A stretch of 64,000 nt of DNA from Paenibacillus turicensis. GTDB taxonomy: Bacteria > Bacillota > Bacilli > Paenibacillales > Paenibacillaceae. Position numbers and translations under genes: made by a program. Below, one piece after another: positions 36,645 to 45,553 of this stretch; the first letter of the stretch is position 1; each line of letters starts with the position of its first letter. The notes under the pieces were generated by a model. The model was not told the DNA's origin and ran no database searches. It saw nothing but the letters and a program-made list of their open reading frames with translations. The stretch lies in NCBI RefSeq assembly GCF_017873435.1, contig NZ_JAGGKG010000004.1, positions 124,001 through 188,000 on the forward strand, given 5' to 3'.

Positions 36645-36658
36645 GGACGTTGATAGCC

Positions 36659-37000
36659 TCATTTTCCCTGCTTTCCACTCATCCGCTCCTGATGGCGCAC
36701 GCCCCACTCATGCATCGCCTCTAAAATTCCATTTAATGTTTTTCCGTATTCAGTAATTGAATATTCCACCTTGGGTGGGACTTCTGGATAAACCTTGCGA
36801 CTAATCAGCTCTTCTGCTTCAAGTTCTCTTAGCTGCTTGGTGAGCATTTTTTGGGTTATGCCTGGTAATTTACGTCGTAGCTCTCCAAAACGCATCTTAT
36901 CATGCTCCATTAAATATAATAAAATGATGGGCTTCCACTTTCCTACAAGCACCTCTAGGGCATTTTCTATCTTGCAAAACTCAGGATTTTTACGAACCAT
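36659..37000 (-). CDS. HxlR-family transcriptional regulator
   Basis: About 113 residues, one winged helix: CKIENALEVLVGKWKPIILL, GELRRKLPGITQKMLTKQLR and PPKVEYSITEYGKTL are family signatures. HxlR proteins respond to aldehydes or redox stress, and one Cys (in PEFCKIEN) is present near the N-terminus. ATG 37000 (MVRKNPEF) follows GGAGG; the upstream ATG at 37018 is part of the RBS region. It is divergent from the monooxygenase/FMN reductase operon, which it probably controls. Confidence 0.9.
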   Translation of the reverse strand: MVRKNPEFCKIENALEVLVGKWKPIILLYLMEHDKMRFGELRRKLPGITQKMLTKQLRELEAEELISRKVYPEVPPKVEYSITEYGKTLNGILEAMHEWGVRHQERMSGKQGK

Positions 37001-37120
37001 AATATGATATCCTCCCATTAGTTTCCTTAAGGATACTATAGCACATTTTATATACTACTTACAATTTTATAGATAATAAATTATAATTAGTTTATATCAA
37101 TAATTAAAGGAGTGTATAAG

Positions 37121-38185
37121 ATGTCTTTTCCCTCACAGAATAACTTTGAGTTTGGGATATATACGTTAGGTGATCATCTTCCACATCCAGTTTCCAGAGA
37201 ACATATTTCAGCACAGGAGAGAGTTAAGCAGATTATTGAAATGGCACAGCTCGCTGAACAAGCGGGAGTTGACTTTTTTAGCGTTGGCGAGAGCCATCAG
37301 GACTATTTTGCAACACAGGCTCACACGGTGGTATTATCCGCCATTGCACAGGCAACTAATACAATAAAGATTGGAAGCTCAACTACAGTAATTAGTACAC
37401 TTGATCCAGTACGCTTATTTGAGGATTTTGCTACTATTGACTTAATTTCAGACGGAAGAGCCGAGATTATTGCAGGTCGTGCTTCTCGAGTTGGCTTATA
37501 TAAATTACTTGGTTATAACCTAAATGATTATGAGGAGCTATTTGAGGAAAAATTTGATTTATTACTCAAGATTAATCAACAGGAATATCTGAACTGGAGT
37601 GGCTCCTTCCGTAAGCCTTTAACAAATGCACATGTCTTACCACGTCCGAAGACTGGACAGTTACCAATATGGCGAGCGGTTGGTGGTAGCTTGGAAAGCG
37701 CTATTCGCGCGGGGCAGGCAGGTGTACCGATGTATATGGCTCATCTTGGTGGCCCCGCCTCTACATTTAAGCATACTGTTGATGCTTATCGAGAGGCGGC
37801 AACTGACGCTGGCTTTGATCCAAATCAGCTTCCTATTGCCACGGCAGGATTTTTTTATGTGAGTGAAACTTCCCAACAGGCACTTAAAGAATACTACCCA
37901 CATATTAATGAAGGAATGAAGATTACGAATGGACATGGCTATCCTAAACAAAACTTCGCGCAGGGTATGGATACACGCGACACAATTAATGTTGGTAGTC
38001 CTCAACAGATTATCGAAAAAATTCTTCATCAGCATGAAGTTTTCGGTAATCAACGATATACGGGACAACTAGATTTTGGTGGTGTACCTCATGCGAAAAT
38101 TATGAATAACATTGAGATTATCGGAACGGAGATACTTCCTGCTTTACGGAAGTACACTGCTAATTCTGTTAAAACTAAGTCGTAA
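37121..38185 (+). CDS. Luciferase-like flavin-dependent monooxygenase (LLM class)
   Basis: A 354-residue TIM-barrel flavoenzyme of the bacterial luciferase superfamily: LAEQAGVDFFSVGESHQDYF, IKIGSSTTVISTLDPVRLFE, ISDGRAEIIAGRASR and GVPMYMAHLGGPAS. These enzymes use reduced FMN and oxygen. The partner reductase gene follows 14 bp downstream, so the pair forms a two-component monooxygenase. Start ATG 37121 is 8 nt after AAAGGAG; an in-frame GTG at 37112 overlaps the RBS. Substrate unknown. Confidence 0.92.
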   Translation: MSFPSQNNFEFGIYTLGDHLPHPVSREHISAQERVKQIIEMAQLAEQAGVDFFSVGESHQDYFATQAHTVVLSAIAQATNTIKIGSSTTVISTLDPVRLFEDFATIDLISDGRAEIIAGRASRVGLYKLLGYNLNDYEELFEEKFDLLLKINQQEYLNWSGSFRKPLTNAHVLPRPKTGQLPIWRAVGGSLESAIRAGQAGVPMYMAHLGGPASTFKHTVDAYREAATDAGFDPNQLPIATAGFFYVSETSQQALKEYYPHINEGMKITNGHGYPKQNFAQGMDTRDTINVGSPQQIIEKILHQHEVFGNQRYTGQLDFGGVPHAKIMNNIEIIGTEILPALRKYTANSVKTKS

Positions 38186-38199
38186 AGGAGAAAGATACA

Positions 38200-38766
38200 A
38201 TGAAGGTCACCTTACTTGTGGGCACCGTTGTTGGCTCTAAAACAAATACAGCCCTTGAAATAATGAAAGGATATGTAGAGAAGCAATTTAATTCGGACAC
38301 CGTCGAGCTCATAAATCTTGCAGATTATGAGCTACAGTTTAGCGATGGACGCAACTATTTGGAATATGAAGGGGATACGGGGTATGTCACACAGCAGTTA
38401 ATGGACTCGGATGTCATTATTTTTGGGACACCTGTATTTCAAGCCTCCTTGCCAGGCACATTAAAAAATATTTTTGACCTGTTACCTCCACAGGCTTTAC
38501 TTGGTAAAGTGGTGGGGATCGTGGTTACCGCAGGCTCAAGCAAGCATTATCTCGTTGCAGAGCAGCAGCTCAAACCTATTTTATCTTATATGAAGGCACA
38601 AATTGTGCAAACCTACGTATTTATCGAAGAAAAGGATTTTGCACAAAAAACGATTACCAACGATGATGTGTTGTTCCGGATGGAACGTCTTGCAGAGGAT
38701 ATTAAGCTCCAAGCAGATTTGTACCAAGCGATTCAAGCAAAAAAAGATGAGGAATATGGTTTTTAA
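38200..38766 (+). CDS. NAD(P)H-dependent FMN reductase
   Basis: A 188-residue flavodoxin-like reductase: MKVTLLVGTVVGSKTNTALE (phosphate loop), IIFGTPVFQASLPGTLKNIF (flavin-binding turn) and VGIVVTAGSSKHYLV. It should supply FMNH2 to the luciferase-like monooxygenase encoded 14 bp upstream. RBS AAAGGAG. The operon ends at the hairpin 38790-38857. Confidence 0.9.
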   Translation: MKVTLLVGTVVGSKTNTALEIMKGYVEKQFNSDTVELINLADYELQFSDGRNYLEYEGDTGYVTQQLMDSDVIIFGTPVFQASLPGTLKNIFDLLPPQALLGKVVGIVVTAGSSKHYLVAEQQLKPILSYMKAQIVQTYVFIEEKDFAQKTITNDDVLFRMERLAEDIKLQADLYQAIQAKKDEEYGF

Positions 38767-38789
38767 GGAATATGGTTTTTGATCATATT

Positions 38790-38857
38790 TTTTAAAAAAA
38801 AGCACTGCTGCATGAAAAGATGAGATTCATCTACTTCGTTAGCGGTGCTTTTTTTTC
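38790..38857. terminator. Bidirectional terminator
   Basis: AAAAAAGCACTGCT and AGCGGTGCTTTTTTTT flank an inner hairpin; it serves the FMN reductase gene and the convergent lipoprotein gene. Confidence 0.85.
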
Positions 38858-38862
38858 TTCTT

Positions 38863-39249
38863 TTACTTTACTGAGAAACTGACATCAAAACTGCCGCTGG
38901 CATCTTCACCTATGACTTTTATTTGGTATTTGCCACTTTGCTCTGCCTTGATCTCTACATCATCTGATGCGTTTGTTTTAAAATCGTTAATAAGCTCTTT
39001 CTCAGGATTAAACAATTGAATGAACAACTTGCCACTTGTCACCTCGGAAGAATACTTTATATTCAAGATTTCCCCTTGCTTCAGGTTAATATTTTTATCT
39101 TCAGTCCCACTAAACAACTTATACGAACCATTCATTGCATTTGAAGTACTATTTCCTATATACAATAATCTTCGATCACAACCAGTAATGACAATCACTA
39201 GGGTCAAAATCAGTAAACTAATCAAGTTGCCTAATTTAATTTTTCTCAT
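38863..39249 (-). CDS. Small lipoprotein, function unknown
   Basis: A 128-residue protein with a lipoprotein signal ending in lipobox VITGC (Cys 24). The mature part is about 100 residues, beta-rich (GKLFIQLFNPEKEL, SGKYQIKVIGEDASGSFDVS), resembling a small bacterial pre-peptidase or Ig-like sandwich. No enzymatic motif. Monocistronic. Confidence 0.75.
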   Translation of the reverse strand: MRKIKLGNLISLLILTLVIVITGCDRRLLYIGNSTSNAMNGSYKLFSGTEDKNINLKQGEILNIKYSSEVTSGKLFIQLFNPEKELINDFKTNASDDVEIKAEQSGKYQIKVIGEDASGSFDVSFSVK

Positions 39250-39432
39250 ACTCTGTGCCCCCTACTTCTAAATGTTCAACCCCTTCATCCCTTTACTCCC
39301 CGTAACTTGTAACATCAGATTTCTCAAGTTTTAAATCTTATATTAAGTTTAGAATAGTCTAAGTTCAATTTTTCAAAAATAATAAAAATCACAAAAAACC
39401 ACGTAACTTTTAAGGCTCTCCCTACCATTCAC

Positions 39433-39798
39433 TCAGTTACTGCTTTTATTTATTCTTATTTTTGGTTTGGTTAGCATGTAACTATGAACAATCATCGCAC
39501 AGATTTCTTCTTCTGGTACGGTTCCATCTAAAATAATTGAATTCCAGTGCTCTTTATTCATATGAAACGCAGGAACTACTGCGGTGTACATTTGTCTGTG
39601 CAAGTCTAATAACTCAGGCTCACCCTTCACATTGATCCAAATATAACCTTGTCTCTCAAAGATACATGCAAACATCTTTTTATTCATTCCATGACGTATG
39701 ACAGCCCAATTACTATCATGAAATGGGTAATCTTCATATGTATTTTCTAGGGTTAAGCAATATTCAATCACTTCTTGTCGTAGCTTCATCCTAATCAT
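39433..39798 (-). CDS. MmcQ/YjbR-family protein
   Basis: A 121-residue CyaY-like fold protein with family motifs YCLTLENTYEDYPFHDSNWA, KMFACIFERQGYIWINVKGE and HMNKEHWNSIILDG. These are called DNA-binding, but the role is not settled. Start ATG 39798 lies after AAAGGAT; ATG 39789 is possible too. Confidence 0.85.
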   Translation of the reverse strand: MIRMKLRQEVIEYCLTLENTYEDYPFHDSNWAVIRHGMNKKMFACIFERQGYIWINVKGEPELLDLHRQMYTAVVPAFHMNKEHWNSIILDGTVPEEEICAMIVHSYMLTKPKIRINKSSN

Positions 39799-39988
39799 CC
39801 CTTTATCCTTTTATCCTTTTAAAACACTTCACTGTAAGTATAGGTTAATCCCACTCCAAAAACAAACTGACGTTCGTATTATTCTTTTAAATTCATTTCA
39901 AAGATGGTAAACTTTTCATATAATTTAGTTGAGTAACTAAAAAAACTAGTACTTATAATCAAGCTAATCAAGATAAGGAGCAACCGTC

Positions 39989-40621
39989 ATGAAAACCTTA
40001 TATAGACCGGTAGGGTCACAAGAAATGAAACTTATACTAGAGCTTGACCTAAAGGCATTTCCTCCGCGTTTGCCTGAACAGCCTATTTTCTACCCCGTAC
40101 TAAATCAAAAATATGCTACACAAATTGCACGGGATTGGAATACTAAGGACCCTTTTTCAGGATATGTAGGCTTCGTTACTAAATTTGAGGTGGCTAGCCC
40201 ATTTATTGATCAATATGAGGAGCAGATTGTAGGCTCAAAGCAACATCATGAGTTATGGATCCCTGCGGAGGATCTAGATGAGCTAAATCACAATATTGTA
40301 GGACATATTCAAACTATAGATGCCTTTTACGGCGAACAGTATACAGGGCATGATGCTACGCCACGTATCCCCATTTTTGAGAACAAAGGAGTCGAAGAAC
40401 AATTTTTAATTTGGAAAAATATCTTGGATTATAACTCTATGGATTTTTATTGCGAAATTAGAGCACACAAGCATGCGATTTATATGAACTATCGATATTG
40501 GCAACAAGCAGATTTTAGTCAACAAGGGGTGACAGAACAAGAAAAGCTAGATGTACTTCATACGATGAAACAATATTGGGAAGAACATTTCCCTTCACAA
40601 AAACTACTTTTATCCCGATAA
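39989..40621 (+). CDS. Hypothetical protein, often labelled ADP-ribosylation/crystallin J1
   Basis: A 210-residue soluble protein. The opening TLYRPVGSQEMKLILELDLK and FPPRLPEQPIFYPVLNQKYA match a conserved bacterial family that databases often call ADP-ribosylation/crystallin J1; I see no ADP-ribosylglycohydrolase motif, so the name may be unhelpful. It has no signal peptide. RBS AAGGAGC, own promoter region; 62 bp before the glycosidase-like gene. Confidence 0.6.
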   Translation: MKTLYRPVGSQEMKLILELDLKAFPPRLPEQPIFYPVLNQKYATQIARDWNTKDPFSGYVGFVTKFEVASPFIDQYEEQIVGSKQHHELWIPAEDLDELNHNIVGHIQTIDAFYGEQYTGHDATPRIPIFENKGVEEQFLIWKNILDYNSMDFYCEIRAHKHAIYMNYRYWQQADFSQQGVTEQEKLDVLHTMKQYWEEHFPSQKLLLSR

Positions 40622-40683
40622 TACTTTAGAACTAGTTGCGCACTACTTTATAACTATCATCATACTAAAGGGGACTTAAACAA

Positions 40684-41859
40684 ATGAAGAAAAAGGTTTT
40701 GTCTGTTTTAAAAAGGGGAAGCTTAGCACTATGTGCAGCACTGCTCACTGTCACGCTAACGACTATTGCTTCGGGTTCAGCTCAAGCCGCTGCACCTACT
40801 CCGAAGCAAGTTGGTTTATTGGATGCTAAAAGTAATCAAACCTTTATCCCAGTGGCTACTTTAAGCCAGTTTCCTGATGTAACGGTACAATGGATTGCTG
40901 ATCAGAAAAAAATTATCATTACGCAAAATGATAAAACCCTCACATTTACAGTCGGGAGCAAATCCGCACAAAACAATGAGGAAATGATCACGCTCATAGA
41001 AGCACCCTTTGTAGAAAATGGAGTTACCTACATCCCTGTTGCACCATTAGGACAAGCATTTGGATATTCTGTTGTATGGAGTAATACATCCTCCTCGATT
41101 TCTATTGGACTCGGCGATGCTAATGTAATATTACCTGTGGCTAAGAAGGGGCAATTTACCGCAAGTAGCAAACCTATTACTAACGAGCGTAAAACATTTA
41201 AGGTGAAGTCCAAATCATTTTCTGTACAAATGGTTACCGTTTCCTTATTACATCCTAAAATCCAGCTTGACGTCGCTTTAGCAGGCAATGAAATTGGTAA
41301 GGTGGAGGATTTAAGCAGTATTGCTAAACGTAACAAAGCCATCGTAGCAATTAACGGGACATTTTTTGATGCCTATACGAAGGAAAGCTTTAAAACTCCT
41401 TACGGATATATCGTTCAACAAGGGGAGCGCAAGCATTATGGTGACAACCGATCTATATTTACCTTTGATTACAATTCATTCGCAAACGTGATTCATGAGG
41501 CTGAATACAAAGAGAAGATGGAAGCGGAACAAATCAACGGTGCAATTCAAGCAGGACCAAGACTTCTCGTTAACGGTAAAATTGCCTTAGATGTGAAAAA
41601 TGAAGGCTTTAAAGACCCTAAAATTTTAACAGGTGGTGGGGCTAGAAGTGCACTTGGGATTACAAAGGATCACAAGCTCATTTTGATCACCACAGGTGGA
41701 GCAACCATTCCTCAGCTTGCCGAAATTATGAAGCAGGCAGGTGCTTATCAGGCGATGAACTTAGATGGTGGCGCATCAAGTGGGCTGTATTATAACGGAA
41801 AGTATTTAACAAGCCCTGGGCGTAAAATTAGTAATGCAATCATTGTGAAATATCAATAA
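40684..41859 (+). CDS. Secreted phosphodiester glycosidase-like protein with amine-oxidase-N domain
   Basis: A 391-residue secreted protein. Signal peptide (1-36, ...SAQAA|AP); copper-amine-oxidase N-like domain (about 45-142; FIPVATLSQFPDVTVQWIAD, VTYIPVAPLGQAFGYSVVW), common on Paenibacillus secreted proteins; then a NAGPA/DUF2233 phosphodiester glycosidase domain (about 170-390; IVAINGTFFDAYTKES, GGARSALGITKDHKLILITT, AMNLDGGASSGLYYNG). The family can cleave GlcNAc-phosphodiester links; the substrate here may be a wall polymer. Stop codon abuts repeat R2c. Confidence 0.85.
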   Translation: MKKKVLSVLKRGSLALCAALLTVTLTTIASGSAQAAAPTPKQVGLLDAKSNQTFIPVATLSQFPDVTVQWIADQKKIIITQNDKTLTFTVGSKSAQNNEEMITLIEAPFVENGVTYIPVAPLGQAFGYSVVWSNTSSSISIGLGDANVILPVAKKGQFTASSKPITNERKTFKVKSKSFSVQMVTVSLLHPKIQLDVALAGNEIGKVEDLSSIAKRNKAIVAINGTFFDAYTKESFKTPYGYIVQQGERKHYGDNRSIFTFDYNSFANVIHEAEYKEKMEAEQINGAIQAGPRLLVNGKIALDVKNEGFKDPKILTGGGARSALGITKDHKLILITTGGATIPQLAEIMKQAGAYQAMNLDGGASSGLYYNGKYLTSPGRKISNAIIVKYQ

Positions 41860-41905
41860 TCAGTACTTGATCAGCTATGAGGTAAGAGACTACATAGCAG
41901 GGAGT
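41857..41905 (+). repeat. Partial dispersed repeat, family R2, copy c
   Basis: ATCAGTACTTGATCAGCTAT and GAGGTAAGAGACTACAT align with the left arm and core of copy b (22512). The right arm is missing, so this copy is truncated, directly behind a stop codon. Confidence 0.5.
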
Positions 41906-41913
41906 GGCTTCAA

Positions 41914-41967
41914 ATAAAAAACAGCAGGCTTAAGGATAATCTCCTATAGCCTGCTGTTTTTAAAATG
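41914..41967. terminator. Bidirectional terminator
   Basis: AAAAAACAGCAGGC and AGCCTGCTGTTTTTAA arms between convergent genes. Confidence 0.85.
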
Positions 41968-41983
41968 CTTCTATGAGGTTGTA

Positions 41984-43519
41984 TTATTTTGCTTGAACAT
42001 ATTCTGCAGATTTGATTCCTGCTTGACGTCCGAAAATAATAATTTCAGCTACAGAGTTACCACCGATACGGTTTTCACCATGTAATCCACCTGTGACTTC
42101 CCCTGCTGCAAACAAACCAGCAATCGCTTTACCCTCTTTATTTAACACTTCTGTGTTTGTATTGATTTTAATGCCACCCATAGTATAGTGAATTCCTGGC
42201 GCGATTTTGATTGCATAATAAGGTGCACCAGATAAGTCATTATCCATTCCTGTGGTTCTATCAAATTCACTATCTTTTTTATCCTTCACTGCTTTGTTCC
42301 AAGTATCCATCGTTGCTTTTAATTGATCTGCAGGAACATTAATTGCTTTTGCCAAATCTTCAATTGTGTCACCTTTTACAACAAAGCCCATTTTGTCGTA
42401 TTGCTCAATTGCTTTTACGCGAGATTTTACACCTGAATCAAAGACTAAGGTTGCTGCTTTTTCAGGTAAAGTATTAATTGCTGCTGTTACTTTATCACGT
42501 GTATTTAATTCATTTACAAAACGTTTACCTTCATTAGAAACCATAATTGCACCTTCACCACGTACAGCTTCACCAATCAAATAAGATTTATCTTGTTGTA
42601 CGGTTGGATGCACTTGAATTTGATCCATATCAACGGTTACGCCACCAAGCTTTTCAATCATTGTAATTCCGTCACCAGTGCTACCAACTTGGTTTGTAGT
42701 TACTAAGCCTTTTAGATCTGGTCTAACTTTAGCAATTAAATCTGCGTTTGAACCAAATCCACCTGTAGTCACTACGACTGCTTTTGCAGTAATCGTTTTT
42801 TCGTCTTTTTGGTCAATAACGACTTTAACACCGTTTACTTTACCGTCTGCTTGCGTAATTTCTTTTACATCTGCATTTACAAACAAAGGAATACTTTTTT
42901 CTTGTACATTTTTAACTAAACCAGTTACAAGATATTTACCTACTGCGGAACCATCTTCAGGACGGTGAGTACGTTTTTCCTTCATTCCACCTGTAATGGT
43001 AATGTTGTTTAATTTGATACCGATTGAATCTAACCAGTCAATTGCGCTAGCAGAGTTGTCTACAAAGAAACGAAGCATTTCTTTATCATTTGTATTGTGA
43101 CCCCCAGCTAAAGTTTCTTCATAAAATAAATCGTTTTTATCTTCAATCCCTTGTTCTTTTTGGAATTTCGTTTGAGATGCATTCATACCAGAAGAAGACT
43201 TTGTAGTATTCCCACCAGCTACTGGCATTTTTTCAAAAATAACAGGGTTTAATCCTTTTTCTTTTGCTTCAAGTGCAGCAGACATCCCCGCACCACCAGC
43301 ACCAACAATAATGATATCGTAGTTATCTTTTAATTGATCAATTGGAGTATATGAAGCTTGAGACGCACCTGCAACTGAATCTTCCTTTTTCTCCTCATTT
43401 TTCGTTTGTGGTTCATTCGCTTTTTTGTCGGTATTACTGCTACCACTATTTCCGCATCCTGCAATAACAAGAATCATGGAAAGAAGGAGTGTAAATAGGA
43501 CCGTTGTTTTCTTTTTCAT
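41984..43519 (-). CDS. Exported fumarate-reductase-like flavoprotein (lipoprotein)
   Basis: A 511-residue FAD enzyme with a lipoprotein signal (lipobox IAGC, Cys 22) and a charged linker. The FAD motif DIIIVGAGGAGMSAALEA is at about 68-85. Residues H304, E317, R320, R341, H444 and R484 fall at the same relative spacing as H365, E378, R381, R402, H504 and R544 of Shewanella Fcc3, which suggests real fumarate (enoate) reduction; the His at 304 argues against a urocanate reductase. Neither a heme domain nor a flavinylated FMN-binding domain is present, so its electron donor must be a separate protein. RBS AAGGGGG. Monocistronic. Confidence 0.88.
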   Translation of the reverse strand: MKKKTTVLFTLLLSMILVIAGCGNSGSSNTDKKANEPQTKNEEKKEDSVAGASQASYTPIDQLKDNYDIIIVGAGGAGMSAALEAKEKGLNPVIFEKMPVAGGNTTKSSSGMNASQTKFQKEQGIEDKNDLFYEETLAGGHNTNDKEMLRFFVDNSASAIDWLDSIGIKLNNITITGGMKEKRTHRPEDGSAVGKYLVTGLVKNVQEKSIPLFVNADVKEITQADGKVNGVKVVIDQKDEKTITAKAVVVTTGGFGSNADLIAKVRPDLKGLVTTNQVGSTGDGITMIEKLGGVTVDMDQIQVHPTVQQDKSYLIGEAVRGEGAIMVSNEGKRFVNELNTRDKVTAAINTLPEKAATLVFDSGVKSRVKAIEQYDKMGFVVKGDTIEDLAKAINVPADQLKATMDTWNKAVKDKKDSEFDRTTGMDNDLSGAPYYAIKIAPGIHYTMGGIKINTNTEVLNKEGKAIAGLFAAGEVTGGLHGENRIGGNSVAEIIIFGRQAGIKSAEYVQAK

Positions 43520-43635
43520 TTTGTATTTGCCCCCTTGTGCATTATTTCACAATATCATTATAGTAATAAAGTTCACTATATTAATAGCTTATTTAATTAA
43601 TAAAATAGTTTTTAAACTAATGTAAGTAATGTCAC

Positions 43636-43725
43636 AAATAAAACCCCTTAGCCAAACAATGACTAAGTGCTCCGTAACATCTTTAACGGCAACTTAGTTT
43701 TTGTTAAAAGCTAAAGGGTTTTTAC
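43636..43725 (-). terminator. Terminator of the aldo/keto reductase gene
   Basis: Arms AAAACCCCTTAGC and GCTAAAGGGTTTTT with an inner hairpin. The rest of 43726-43840 is a pyrimidine-rich low-complexity tract. Confidence 0.6.
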
Positions 43726-43840
43726 TTTTGTCTATCTTCTTTTGTCTATCTTTTTGCATCTACCTTTTATATCTCATTCTGCTATTTTTCTATTTCTATT
43801 TTTTGTATCTCTACTATATTCTCTTTCTCTACTTTATGCT

Positions 43841-44812
43841 TTATCTCATTGGTGCAAAGTCGCTAACCTCAGACAAAATAGTATCTATTGTTGCAACCAC
43901 CTCTGGGGTTAAATCTAATTCCAACGCTTTCACGTTTTCTTCAATTTGAGAAGGACGACTTGAGCCAATAATAGCAGAGCTTACAACAGGTTGTCGTAAT
44001 ACCCATGCTAGCGCAAGCTGTGACAAGGTGCATTCCATATTATTTGCAACATCCGTAAGCTTAGCTACACAGTTCAATACGTCTTCACGTAGGTAGCTGT
44101 TAATTACACCATTTGTTTGCTCATTAGCCGCTCTACTATTTTGTGGAATTTCTTGCCCTGGCTTGTATTTCCCCGTCAACACGCCTTGAGCAAGCGGTGA
44201 AAATACGACTAACCCAACACCATCCTGCTGACATTTTGTAATCACATCTTCCTTTTCAATGTAGCGCTCAAACATATTGTAAATCGGTTGATTAGAAATT
44301 AATGGGCGTAACTGCAAACGCTTACTAATTGACGTTGCCTCTGCAATTTGCGATGCAGACCACTCGCTTACACCTGAATATAAAATTTTCCCCTGTACCT
44401 TGAGGTCATCTAACGCTCGAAGTGTTTCTTCCATTGGTGTGTCCGCATCAAAACGATGGCATTGATATAAATCGATATAATCTGTACCTAGTCGTTTCAA
44501 GCTAGCTTCACATTGCTCCATAATATGCTTGCGTGACAATCCCCTGTCGTTTGGCCCACTTCCTTGTGGAAAAAACAATTTTGTAGCAAGCACATAACTG
44601 CTGCGAGGGTAGGATTTTAAGGCGTTCCCCATTACCTTTTCCGCTCCAGCATATGAATTAGAGGTGTCAAAAAAATTAATACCTAGCTCATACGCCTTGT
44701 GAATACAGGCCTTCGCCGTTTCCTCCGCAGTTGCCGAGCCATACGTTAACCAGCTCCCTAGCCCAATTTCACTTACTTTAAGCCCACTGTTTCCTAGACG
44801 TCTATATTTCAA
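43841..44812 (-). CDS. Aldo/keto reductase
   Basis: About 323 residues, a NADPH-dependent TIM barrel. Motifs: MKYRRLGNSGLKVSEIGLGS, INFFDTSNSYAGAEKVMG (Asp, Tyr), VLATKLFF (Lys), YIDLYQCHRFD (His) and SSAIIGSSRPSQIEEN for the cofactor. The tetrad Asp-Tyr-Lys-His is complete. The frame starts at a GTG (44821), but TTG at 44812 follows AAGGAG by 8 nt and gives the standard opening. It is divergent from a MerR gene and its promoter has MerR-type geometry. Confidence 0.92.
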   Translation of the reverse strand: MKYRRLGNSGLKVSEIGLGSWLTYGSATAEETAKACIHKAYELGINFFDTSNSYAGAEKVMGNALKSYPRSSYVLATKLFFPQGSGPNDRGLSRKHIMEQCEASLKRLGTDYIDLYQCHRFDADTPMEETLRALDDLKVQGKILYSGVSEWSASQIAEATSISKRLQLRPLISNQPIYNMFERYIEKEDVITKCQQDGVGLVVFSPLAQGVLTGKYKPGQEIPQNSRAANEQTNGVINSYLREDVLNCVAKLTDVANNMECTLSQLALAWVLRQPVVSSAIIGSSRPSQIEENVKALELDLTPEVVATIDTILSEVSDFAPMR

Positions 44813-44876
44813 TACGATCACTCCTTGAAATTTTTTGTTGAATTATCAGGATCAAGTAAATTTATTGCTCAATCTA

Positions 44877-44907
44877 ATAATAGGAGTTAAACTTAACTTT
44901 AAGTCAA
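44877..44907 (-). promoter_or_regulatory. MerR-type promoter and operator of the aldo/keto reductase
   Basis: On the minus strand TTGACT, a 19-bp spacer with dyad AGTTAAGTTTAACT, then TATTAT. It resembles AdhR-type operators, so the divergent MerR protein probably activates the reductase gene. Confidence 0.7.
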
Positions 44908-44937
44908 GCACCATTCTCTGTAGAGAGGAAGATTTAT

Positions 44938-45315
44938 ATGGAGTTTACAATTAAGCAGGTTGCAGAACGTACTAACCTCCCCCCGTCAACCTTACGTTAT
45001 TATGATAAAGAGGGGCTTATGCCTTTATTAAAAAAGACGGAATACGGTACACGCAAATACTCTGAAATGGACATCTGCTGGCTTGAATTAGTATGTTGTC
45101 TGAAGGATAGCGGCATGTCTTTAGACGAAATCAAAGCATTTATGACATTGTGCTTAGAGGGCTCAGCGACATGTGAAGAGCGGAAACATTTGCTAGAAGA
45201 GCATAAGGACAAAATTTTGGATCAAATTAACATGCTAAATCGTAGCTTGGGCATCATCAACTATAAACTAGAGCATTATCAAGAAATAGGAACGTTTCAT
45301 ATTGATACACATTAA
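44938..45315 (+). CDS. MerR-family regulator (AdhR-like)
   Basis: A 125-residue MerR protein: IKQVAERTNLPPSTLRYYDK helix-turn-helix, GTRKYSEMDICWLELVCCLK second helix pair, then a coiled coil to the end. It has no separate ligand domain, as in AdhR/YhdM types that sense aldehydes through Cys; several Cys are present (in CWLELVCCLK, LCLEGSATCEER). RBS AGAGAGGAAG. Divergent from the aldo/keto reductase gene, its likely target. Confidence 0.88.
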   Translation: MEFTIKQVAERTNLPPSTLRYYDKEGLMPLLKKTEYGTRKYSEMDICWLELVCCLKDSGMSLDEIKAFMTLCLEGSATCEERKHLLEEHKDKILDQINMLNRSLGIINYKLEHYQEIGTFHIDTH

Positions 45316-45379
45316 TAGATATAAGTAATGATTTGATTTGAGCAGATAGGAAAGTAGAATGTGAAATGTGTGATAAGAA

Positions 45380-45553
45380 CTTGTTGGTGCGAACCCCAAG
45401 CTCACATGAAAACCCCGGCTCCTCCGCACCTCAAGCCCAGTAAGGGATTGTAGCGTTTTGATGATTTTTTAGGTATAATTAAAACGCTTACATAATTCCT
45501 TCGCACTTTTGCGGCTCAAATCCCTTATGGCACAAGGGGCGAAAAGTGCCGCT
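45380..45553 (+). other. CRISPR leader region (type I-C-like)
   Basis: Non-coding stretch before the first repeat. GGTGCGAACCCC near 45386 and CTCCTCCGCACC near 45419 form a stem as in other type I-C leaders, followed by AT-rich DNA with a TATAAT box (about 45474). The orientation fits transcription toward the array. Confidence 0.5.

Noticed and set aside
37661..38068. Minus-strand frame of 135 codons
   Set aside because: Antisense to the luciferase-like monooxygenase gene; no RBS or motif.
43701..43949. Hydrophobic plus-strand frame of 82 codons
   Set aside because: It reads the low-complexity pyrimidine tract as Leu/Phe/Tyr and runs into the antisense of the reductase gene.
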